Source of the DNA: JBBILG01 sp037445085
GTDB lineage: Bacteria; Pseudomonadota; Gammaproteobacteria; Burkholderiales; Methylophilaceae
Assembly (NCBI GenBank): GCA_037445085.1
Contig: JBBILG010000094.1
Coordinates: 1-6,454, forward strand
Length of the DNA stretch: 6,454 bases
Reading direction: 5' to 3'
The notes below the pieces were generated by a model, which was given only the letters and a program-made list of their open reading frames with translations, was not told the origin of the DNA and did no database searches. Each line of letters opens with the position of its first letter. Positions within the stretch are counted from its first letter, which is position 1. The position numbers and the translations under genes were made by a program. Below, piece by piece: positions 1 through 6,454 of the stretch.

Positions 1-230
1 ACGCCAAGATCGCGCTCTATGACGAGGTGTTGGCGTCCGATCTGCCGGACGATCCGTCGCTGGCGGACGATCTGATGGGCTACTTCCCAGCACCCCTGCG
101 CGAGGGCCACGCCGCGGCGATCCAACGCCATCCGCTGCGGCGCGAGATCATCGCCACGCTGGTGACCAACAGCCTCGTCAACCGCACCGGCCCCACCTTC
201 GTGCGCGAGATGGTGGAGAAGACCGGCACC
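1..230 (+). other. NAD-specific glutamate dehydrogenase (large, GdhB-type) C-terminal fragment
   Basis: Translated from base 3, this stretch reads AKIALYDEVLASDLPDDPSL, then YFPAPLRE, HPLRREIIAT, TNSLVNRTGPTFV and MVEKTG. I recognise these as conserved blocks near the C-terminus of the roughly 1600-residue NAD-glutamate dehydrogenases, which oxidise glutamate to 2-oxoglutarate and ammonia. They are not part of any SpoT/Rel domain. The family usually continues well past the ETG-like motif; here that continuation is replaced by SpoT sequence. The breakpoint lies between about 216 and 231, where both families have an E-K-like stretch, so it cannot be fixed to one base. The identification rests on motif memory without an alignment. 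Confidence 0.82.
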
Positions 231-1595
231 TTCTCGCAGGTCTACGACATCTACGGCTTCCGCATCATCGTCAAGGACACGCCCACCTGCTATCTCGCGC
301 TGGGGGCGCTGCACGGGTTGTACAAGCCCATTCCCGGCAAGTTCAAGGACTACATCGCCATCCCCAAGGCGAACGGCTACCAGTCTCTGCACACCACGCT
401 GTTCGGCCCGTTCGGCACGCCCATCGAGGTGCAGCTCCGCAGCCGCGCCATGCACAACATCGCCGAGGCGGGAGTGGCGGCGCACTGGCTGTACAAGAAC
501 AGCGAGACCGATCTTTCCGCCTTGCAGCAGCAGACCCACCAGTGGCTGCAGCGCCTGCTGGAAATCCAGTCGGAAAGCGCGGACTCCCTGGAATTCCTGG
601 AGAACTTCAAGGTGGACCTGTTCCCCGACGAAGTCTACGTGTTTACGCCCAAGGGCCAGATCATGGCGTTGCCGCGCGGTGCCACCGCGGTGGATTTCGC
701 CTATGCCGTACACTCCGACATCGGCAACAGTTGCATCGCCGTCAAGATCAACCACGAGCTGGCGCCGCTCAGAACCGAGCTCAACAACGGCGACCACGTA
801 GAGATCATTACCGCGCCGCATTCGCGGCCCAATCCGGCTTGGCTCAACTATGTCACCACCGGCCGCGCCCGCTCGCACATCCGCCATTTCCTCAAGACCA
901 TGAAGTCGGAGGAATCCGCGCTGCTGGGCGAGCGCCTGCTCAACCAGGCACTGCGCGCGCTGCACGCCGACCCCGCCGACATCGACCAGGCGCGCTGGGA
1001 CAAGCTGGTGCGCGATTACGGCGTGAAGGACCGCCAGGAAATTCTCACCGACCTCGGCCTCGGCAAGCGTCTCAACGTGATGGTGGCGCACCAGCTGCTG
1101 GCGCTGGCGGAGGGTGGCGGCGAGCGCGAGGGCAGGCCGCTCGGCACCATCACCATCCGCGGCTCGGAAGGCCTGGCGGTGCAGTTCGCGCAGTGCTGCC
1201 GGCCCATCCCGGGGGATCCCATCCTGGGCTACATCAACAAGGGCAAGGGACTCATCGTCCATACCCACGATTGCCCGACCATCCGCAAGTTCCGCGCCGA
1301 TCCGGACAAGTGGCTGGACGTGGAATGGGATCCCGACACCAGGCGCCTATTCAAGGTCAGCCTGCGCCTGGTGGTGGCCAACCAGCCCGGCGTGCTGGCC
1401 CGCATCGCCGCCAGCATTGCCGATGCCGGCTCCAACATCGACAATGTCGGCATGGAGGAATCCGACGACAGCGCCTACACCACCATGAATTTCACCGTGC
1501 AGGTGGAAAACCGCGAGCACCTGGCGCGCCTCATGCGCAGCCTGCGCAAGATTCCCATGGTGGTGCGCATCGGCCGCGTCAAGGGCGCTGCCTGA
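1..1595 (+). CDS. spoT: Chimeric reading frame, 5' partial: NAD-glutamate dehydrogenase C-terminal segment joined in frame to a truncated SpoT/Rel (p)ppGpp synthetase-hydrolase
   Basis: The frame is open from base 3 to the TGA at 1593-1595, so its true start lies left of the window; the GTG at 27 is just an in-frame codon. About 75 codons resemble large NAD-glutamate dehydrogenases. From about 231 the protein is SpoT-like. The second half of the synthetase domain (about 231-500) keeps YDIYGFRII, the DYIAIPKANGYQSLHT loop (348-395) and the EVQ glutamate (426-428). TGS follows (about 612-818), then a helical region, a zinc-finger-like domain with CC at 1194-1199 and HDC at 1266-1274, and an ACT domain (about 1353-1580). 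SpoT normally makes and degrades (p)ppGpp in the cytoplasm. Here the N-terminal HD hydrolase domain and the ATP-binding start of the synthetase domain are absent, so activity is doubtful. The order spoT-ridA-recG supports spoT as the native right-hand part. Domain identities are firm; whether the fusion is real is open. Confidence 0.88.
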   Translation, partial: AKIALYDEVLASDLPDDPSLADDLMGYFPAPLREGHAAAIQRHPLRREIIATLVTNSLVNRTGPTFVREMVEKTGTFSQVYDIYGFRIIVKDTPTCYLALGALHGLYKPIPGKFKDYIAIPKANGYQSLHTTLFGPFGTPIEVQLRSRAMHNIAEAGVAAHWLYKNSETDLSALQQQTHQWLQRLLEIQSESADSLEFLENFKVDLFPDEVYVFTPKGQIMALPRGATAVDFAYAVHSDIGNSCIAVKINHELAPLRTELNNGDHVEIITAPHSRPNPAWLNYVTTGRARSHIRHFLKTMKSEESALLGERLLNQALRALHADPADIDQARWDKLVRDYGVKDRQEILTDLGLGKRLNVMVAHQLLALAEGGGEREGRPLGTITIRGSEGLAVQFAQCCRPIPGDPILGYINKGKGLIVHTHDCPTIRKFRADPDKWLDVEWDPDTRRLFKVSLRLVVANQPGVLARIAASIADAGSNIDNVGMEESDDSAYTTMNFTVQVENREHLARLMRSLRKIPMVVRIGRVKGAA

Positions 1596-1619
1596 TCCCC
1601 GTTTCAACCCAGGTTCTTC

Positions 1620-1624
1620 AAGGA
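1620..1624 (+). promoter_or_regulatory. Shine-Dalgarno of ridA
   Basis: AAGGA lies 6 bases upstream of the ATG at 1631 and almost touches the competing ATG at 1625, so it decides the start codon in favour of 1631. Confidence 0.7.
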
Positions 1625-1630
1625 ATGCAC

Positions 1631-2014
1631 ATGGCAAGACAAATCATCGGCACCGAGGACGCGCCCAAGGCGATCGGCACCTATGTGCAGGCGGTCAGGG
1701 CGGGCAATACCGTCTACCTGTCCGGGCAGATCGGCCTCGATCCGCACACCATGCAGCTGGTGGACGGCATCGATGCCCAGGTGCGGCGCGTATTCGACAA
1801 CCTGGCCGCGGTGGCGACCGCTGCCGGCGGCTCGCTGGCGGACATCGTCAAGCTCAACATCTATCTTGCCGATCTTGGCCACTTTGCCCTGGTCAACAGC
1901 ATCATGGCCGAGTATTTCGAGGAGCCCTACCCGGCCCGCGCCGCCGTGGGTGTCGCCAGCCTGCCCAGAGGCGCGCTGATGGAAGCGGACGGCGTGCTGG
2001 TCCTGAATGCCTAG
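1631..2014 (+). CDS. ridA: RidA family reactive enamine/imine deaminase (YjgF/YER057c/UK114)
   Basis: The 127-residue protein has the usual length and motifs of RidA, a small cytoplasmic trimer. RidA hydrolyses reactive enamine/imine intermediates (such as 2-aminoacrylate) released by PLP enzymes, protecting branched-chain amino acid synthesis and other PLP enzymes. Visible landmarks are APKAIGTYVQ near the N-terminus, VYLSGQIG at residues 28-35, a YPAR motif with Arg103 (matching the substrate-binding Arg105 of E. coli RidA) and MEAD with Glu118 (matching Glu120). I chose the ATG at 1631 over the in-frame ATG at 1625 because the AAGGA at 1620-1624 lies 6 bases before 1631 but overlaps the earlier codon's position. 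The gene starts 35 bases after spoT with no terminator between, so co-transcription is likely. Subfamily (RidA versus Rid1-7) is not settled from sequence alone. Confidence 0.93.
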   Translation: MARQIIGTEDAPKAIGTYVQAVRAGNTVYLSGQIGLDPHTMQLVDGIDAQVRRVFDNLAAVATAAGGSLADIVKLNIYLADLGHFALVNSIMAEYFEEPYPARAAVGVASLPRGALMEADGVLVLNA

Positions 2015-2133
2015 CCACAGCGAGCACGTAGAACACGGAGCCTGTCGCGCGCATCCTTCGGAGCCTTCGGTAAGTTTTTCCGCTGCGTTGAGTAAAACCT
2101 GCTGAAACGGGCTTTGGGCGGTCCCTGTGTCCT

Positions 2134-2139
2134 TATACG
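2134..2139 (+). promoter_or_regulatory. Possible -10 element just upstream of recG
   Basis: TATACG matches four of six bases of the sigma70 -10 box and ends 6 bases before the recG ATG, so transcription would begin at or next to the start codon. No good -35 box is present at the right spacing (CTTTGG at 2112-2117 is weak). The remainder of the 131-base ridA-recG gap shows no clear terminator and no Shine-Dalgarno for recG. This is a weak call. Confidence 0.25.
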
Positions 2140-2145
2140 GCTGAA

Positions 2146-4182
<2,037 letters not shown>

Positions 4183-4190
4183 CTGGCTTG

Positions 4191-4199
4191 TGGCATAAT
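4191..4199 (+). promoter_or_regulatory. Possible extended -10 promoter for ubiC
   Basis: TGGCATAAT contains a TGn extension followed directly by CATAAT, which matches the -10 box at five of six positions. It lies in the recG-ubiC gap and ends 7 bases before the ubiC GTG, so a transcript from it would begin at or within a base or two of the start codon. No -35 box is visible, as is tolerated for extended -10 promoters. The call is based on consensus only. Confidence 0.4.
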
Positions 4200-4206
4200 C
4201 CGCCGC

Positions 4207-4755
4207 GTGAGAACCCGCTTCCACCATCCCCGTGTGCGCGACCCGTGGCTGGCCGCGCCGGTCGGCGCCGGCGGCTACCGGCACTGGCTGCGGGATCGTG
4301 GTTCGCTGACGCAGCGGCTGCAGGCGCGCTGCGCCGCCTTTGCCGTGGAAGGGCTGCGTCTGCGCTGGGCACGGCCGCAACCCGACGAGGCGCGGCTGCT
4401 CGGTCTGCCGCGGCACGAGCGCGCCCGGCTGCGCGAGGTGACGCTGTGCTGTGCCGGCACGCCGGTGATATTTGCCCGCAGCGTGCTGCCCGGACGCAGC
4501 CTGCGTGGCCCCTGGCGCGCGTTGGCCTACCTCGGCAGCCGTCCGCTGGGGGCGGCGCTGTTCGCCGATCCGCGCGTGGCGCGCACGCCGCTCGCCTACC
4601 GCAAGCTGACGCCTGCGCATGCGCTGTACCGGCGCGCGGCCGCCGTGCTGGATGCGCCGCCTGCCTGCCTGTGGGCCCGGCGCTCGGTGTTCTGGCGCGA
4701 GGATGCGCCCATTCTGGTGACGGAAGTATTCCTGCCGGGCGTGCTCGAACTGTAG
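4207..4755 (+). CDS. ubiC: Chorismate lyase (chorismate pyruvate-lyase)
   Basis: The enzyme splits chorismate into 4-hydroxybenzoate and pyruvate, the first committed step of ubiquinone synthesis in the cytoplasm. The 182-residue sequence is slightly longer than E. coli UbiC (165). It shows the family blocks WLRDRGSLTQRL (27-38), LREVTLC with Arg76 (matching catalytic Arg76 of E. coli), LGSRPLGAALF with Gly115 (the region of Gly90), LWARRSVF (155-162) and VTEVFLPG with Glu173 (matching Glu155). The GTG at 4207 is preferred because it leaves the length before the WL..SLT block similar to the E. coli enzyme; the GTG at 4234 is an alternative. No Shine-Dalgarno is seen; the -10-like box immediately upstream may make the mRNA leaderless. 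No ubiA is adjacent: rplM follows on its own promoter. Confidence 0.9.
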   Translation: MRTRFHHPRVRDPWLAAPVGAGGYRHWLRDRGSLTQRLQARCAAFAVEGLRLRWARPQPDEARLLGLPRHERARLREVTLCCAGTPVIFARSVLPGRSLRGPWRALAYLGSRPLGAALFADPRVARTPLAYRKLTPAHALYRRAAAVLDAPPACLWARRSVFWREDAPILVTEVFLPGVLEL

Positions 4756-4758
4756 GCC

Positions 4759-4783
4759 GGGCATGCCGTGCCCAGTCCGGCAC
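4759..4783 (+). other. Possible hairpin(s) after ubiC, two mutually exclusive folds
   Basis: GGGCA (4759-4763) can pair with TGCCC (4769-4773) around a 5-base loop, while GTGCC (4768-4772) can instead pair with GGCAC (4779-4783) around a 6-base loop. There is no run of T after either stem, so it is not a canonical rho-independent terminator; it could protect the 3' end of the ubiC message or be chance in GC-rich DNA. Confidence 0.25.
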
Positions 4784-4801
4784 ACGGGCGCCAGAATGTG
4801 T

Positions 4802-4831
4802 TTGACATTGCGCCACTGCTTGGCATAGAAT
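4802..4831 (+). promoter_or_regulatory. Sigma70-type promoter of the rplM-rpsI operon
   Basis: A perfect -35 box TTGACA (4802-4807) is followed after 18 bases by TAGAAT (4826-4831), matching five of six bases of the -10 consensus. Transcription would start near 4838, leaving a leader of about 32 bases before rplM. This is the strongest promoter in the window, as expected for a ribosomal protein operon. The early leader is rich in pyrimidines, with runs of C and T at about 4835-4849. Confidence 0.8.
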
Positions 4832-4869
4832 CCACCCCTTTCATTTTTCAGCGAATTACGGTTGCTCCG

Positions 4870-5298
4870 ATGAAGACCTTCTCTGCCAAAGCGCACGAAG
4901 TGAAGCGCGACTGGTTCGTGGTGGATGCCACGGACATGGTGCTGGGCCGTCTGGCGAGTGCGATCGCGCACCGTCTGCGTGGCAAGCACAAGACCATCTA
5001 CACGCCGCACGTCGATACCGGCGACTACATTGTCGTGATCAACGCAGACAAGATCAGGGTGAGCGGCGACAAGGCCGAGAGCAAACTCTATCATCGGCAC
5101 TCCGGCTTCCCGGGCGGCATTTCCACCACCAATTTCGGCAAGATGCAGCAGCGCTTCCCCGGCCGCGCCCTGGAAAAGGCGGTCAAGGGCATGCTCCCCA
5201 AGGGGCCGCTGGGTTACGCCATGTTCCGCAAGCTCAAGGTGTATGCCGGCCCGCGGCACGACCACGCGGCGCAGCAACCCCAACCTCTGGAAATGTAA
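4870..5298 (+). CDS. rplM: 50S ribosomal protein L13
   Basis: The 142-residue protein has exactly the length of E. coli L13 and matches it along its whole length. Landmarks include MKTFSAK, VKRDWFVVDA, LGRLAS, RLRGKHK, YTPHVDTGDYIVVINADKI, AVKGMLPKGPLG, MFRKLKVYAG and the C-terminal HAAQQPQ. L13 binds 23S rRNA early in assembly of the large subunit. It is first in a two-gene operon with rpsI, the usual partnership in bacteria. No convincing Shine-Dalgarno precedes the ATG; the pyrimidine-rich leader could help through ribosomal protein S1, which is my inference. In E. coli L13 represses translation of its own operon; nothing here shows directly whether that applies. Confidence 0.98.
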   Translation: MKTFSAKAHEVKRDWFVVDATDMVLGRLASAIAHRLRGKHKTIYTPHVDTGDYIVVINADKIRVSGDKAESKLYHRHSGFPGGISTTNFGKMQQRFPGRALEKAVKGMLPKGPLGYAMFRKLKVYAGPRHDHAAQQPQPLEM

Positions 5299-5301
5299 GG
5301 A
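5296..5301 (+). promoter_or_regulatory. Shine-Dalgarno of rpsI overlapping the rplM stop codon
   Basis: TAAGGA lies 6 bases before the rpsI ATG, and its TAA is the stop codon of rplM. Ribosomes ending on rplM are therefore placed at the rpsI entry site, which suggests translational coupling of L13 and S9. Confidence 0.75.
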
Positions 5302-5307
5302 TCCAGC

Positions 5308-5700
5308 ATGATCGGTAAATACAACTACGGTACCGGCCGCCGCAAGAGCTCGGTCGCCCGCGTGTTCCTGAAATCCGGCAAGGGCAACATCGTCATCAAC
5401 GACAAGCCGGTGGACGAGTATTTCTCCCGCGTGACCTCGCGCATGATTCTGCGTCAGCCGCTGGAGCTCACCAGCAATACCGGGAGCTTCGACATCATGG
5501 TCAACGTGGTCGGCGGCGGCGAATCCGGCCAGGCTGGCGCCGTGCGCCATGGCATCACCCGCGCGCTGATCGACTACGATCCTTCCCTCAAGGGCGCGCT
5601 GTCGGCCGCCGGCTTCGTCACCCGTGACGCCCGCGAAGTGGAGCGCAAGAAGGTCGGCCTGCGCAAGGCACGTCGCGCCAAGCAGTTCTCCAAGCGCTGA
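5308..5700 (+). CDS. rpsI: 30S ribosomal protein S9
   Basis: The 130-residue protein equals E. coli S9 in length and pattern: YGTGRRKSSVARVFL near the N-terminus, VINDKPVDEYF, RQPLEL, GGGESGQAGAVRHGITRAL, then GFVTRDAREVERKKVGLRKA and the terminal QFSKR. In the family the C-terminal SKR tail reaches toward the P-site tRNA anticodon loop in the small subunit, and the final arginine is intact here. The gene lies 9 bases after rplM and shares its promoter. A rho-independent terminator follows 18 bases after the stop, closing the operon. Confidence 0.98.
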   Translation: MIGKYNYGTGRRKSSVARVFLKSGKGNIVINDKPVDEYFSRVTSRMILRQPLELTSNTGSFDIMVNVVGGGESGQAGAVRHGITRALIDYDPSLKGALSAAGFVTRDAREVERKKVGLRKARRAKQFSKR

Positions 5701-5718
5701 TCCACGGTTGCATCCGCG

Positions 5719-5745
5719 AAAAAGGCCGCCCCGTGCGGCTTTTTT
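5719..5745 (+). terminator. Rho-independent terminator of the rplM-rpsI operon
   Basis: GCCGC (5725-5729), loop CCCGT (5730-5734) and GCGGC (5735-5739) form a stem followed by six T (5740-5745). Five A bases at 5719-5723 precede the stem and could extend it against the T tract, with one unpaired G, so the element could also work on the opposite strand. It separates rpsI from argC. Confidence 0.85.
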
Positions 5746-5761
5746 CGTTTTCCGTGCACGG

Positions 5762-5790
5762 TTGCCTTTTGCCGGGGCGGTCATTAACAT
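5762..5790 (+). promoter_or_regulatory. Possible sigma70 promoter of argC
   Basis: TTGCCT (5762-5767) and TAACAT (5785-5790) each match four of six consensus bases and are separated by the ideal 17 bases. A start near 5797 would leave a leader of about 24 bases. A promoter is needed here because a terminator lies just upstream. I could not make out a convincing ArgR operator (AT-rich inverted repeat) in this gap. Confidence 0.4.
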
Positions 5791-5810
5791 GGGCCGCTTC
5801 GGCTCTCCTG

Positions 5811-5815
5811 AAGGA
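5811..5815 (+). promoter_or_regulatory. Shine-Dalgarno of argC
   Basis: AAGGA lies 5 bases upstream of the ATG at 5821 and supports that start. Confidence 0.7.
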
Positions 5816-5820
5816 CGGAT

Positions 5821-6454
5821 ATGCAGACTGACAAGATCAAGATCGGCATCGTCGGCGGCACCGGCTACACCGGCGTCGAACTGCTGCGCCTGCTGGCAAC
5901 CCACCCGCAGGCCGAGCTGGCTTGCATCACTTCGCGTTCGGAGGTCGGCCAGTTGGTCAGTGACATGTTCCCCAGTCTGCGTGGGCGTGTGCATCTGACC
6001 TTCAGCGATCCGGCACAGGCGAATCTTGCCGATTGCGACCTGGTGTTCTTCGCCACGCCCAACGGCATCGCCATGCAGCAGACCGCACGCCTGCTGGAAG
6101 CCGGCGTGCGGGTGATCGATCTCGCGGCTGATTTCCGCCTCAAGGACGTGGCCGTGTGGGAACGGTGGTACGGCATGACGCACGCCTGCCCCGATCTGGT
6201 GGCGGTGGCGGTGTACGGCCTCCCCGAAATCAACCGCGGGCGGATCCGCCAAGCGCGCCTGGTGGCCAATCCCGGCTGTTATCCGACGGCAGTGCAACTG
6301 GGCTTCCTGCCGCTGCTCACGGCGGGCGCGGTGGATACCGCGACGCTGATCGCCGATGCCAAGTCCGGGGTCAGCGGAGCGGGGCGCAAGGCGGAAGTGC
6401 ATACCCTGTTCGCCGAGGCCAGCGACAATTTCAAGGCTTATGGTGTCGGCGGTC
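5821..6454 (+). CDS. argC: N-acetyl-gamma-glutamyl-phosphate reductase, 3' partial
   Basis: This cytoplasmic NADPH-dependent enzyme reduces N-acetyl-glutamyl-5-phosphate to the semialdehyde, the third step of arginine synthesis. About 211 codons are visible; the rest (the family has roughly 340 residues) lies beyond the right edge. The N-terminal Rossmann fold is clear from IGIVGGTGYTGVELLRLLA at residues 8-26. LVFFATPNG and VIDLAADFRL follow, then YGLPEINR and the active-site NPGCYPTA with Cys153 (bases 6277-6279). The window ends in SGVSGAGRKAE and NFKAYGVGG, both typical of the C-terminal catalytic domain of the long-type ArgC. A position directly behind rplM-rpsI is common in betaproteobacteria. 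The gene is separated from them by a terminator, so it is probably transcribed independently. No defect is visible. Confidence 0.97.
   Translation, partial: MQTDKIKIGIVGGTGYTGVELLRLLATHPQAELACITSRSEVGQLVSDMFPSLRGRVHLTFSDPAQANLADCDLVFFATPNGIAMQQTARLLEAGVRVIDLAADFRLKDVAVWERWYGMTHACPDLVAVAVYGLPEINRGRIRQARLVANPGCYPTAVQLGFLPLLTAGAVDTATLIADAKSGVSGAGRKAEVHTLFAEASDNFKAYGVGG

Noticed and set aside
27..29. GTG at 27 as the true start of the first gene
   Set aside because: The frame is open to the left edge, and the codons at 3-26 (AKIALYDE) continue the conserved glutamate dehydrogenase sequence, so the start lies outside the window.
542..2014. A 490-residue + strand frame that overlaps spoT and runs into ridA, suggesting a fused or N-terminally extended RidA
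   Set aside because: The part before 1631 is an Arg/Gly/Pro/Ala-rich shift of the spoT frame with no domain. The RidA portion has its own ribosome-binding site and normal length from 1631.
2015..2145. Possible small gene or terminator in the ridA-recG gap
   Set aside because: The repeated CCTTCGG near 2055-2070 is a direct repeat, not an inverted one. No stem with a T tract and no convincing short coding frame with a ribosome-binding site is visible.
5791..5807. Small GCCG-CTT-CGGC hairpin in the argC leader as an arginine-responsive element
   Set aside because: The stem is only four pairs with a three-base loop, with no leader peptide or known riboswitch pattern.

Overview
This is a GC-rich stretch of proteobacterial chromosome with all genes on the + strand. 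Gene content and order point to a betaproteobacterium: spoT-ridA-recG-ubiC, then rplM-rpsI with argC right behind. An autotroph- or Nitrosomonadales-like lineage is plausible, but that placement comes from my memory of gene order, not from a search. There is no sign of a phage, insertion sequence, CRISPR array, tRNA or rRNA.

Layout. (1) Bases 1-1595 are one open frame that enters from the left. It is a chimera. The first ~75 codons are the C-terminal part of a large NAD-specific glutamate dehydrogenase (GdhB / PF05088-type). From about base 230 the frame becomes a SpoT/Rel-family (p)ppGpp enzyme: second half of the synthetase domain, TGS, helical region, CC zinc-finger-like domain and ACT. 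The SpoT HD hydrolase domain and the start of the synthetase domain are missing. (2) ridA follows after 35 bases. (3) recG follows after 131 bases. (4) ubiC starts 24 bases after recG. (5) A sigma70-type promoter precedes the rplM-rpsI ribosomal operon, which ends at a rho-independent terminator. (6) argC starts with its own Shine-Dalgarno and a possible promoter, and runs off the right edge.

How the genes relate. spoT, ridA and recG form a common housekeeping block in betaproteobacteria (stringent response, removal of reactive enamines, replication-fork repair). ubiC supplies 4-hydroxybenzoate for ubiquinone. rplM-rpsI encode L13 and S9, and argC catalyses the third step of arginine synthesis. 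From recG to the right edge everything looks ordinary and intact.

The one striking anomaly is the in-frame join of glutamate dehydrogenase to SpoT near base 216-231. It is either a genuine rearrangement or, more likely in my view, an assembly or recombination chimera. The sequence alone cannot separate these. I found no evidence of a new defence or mobile system.
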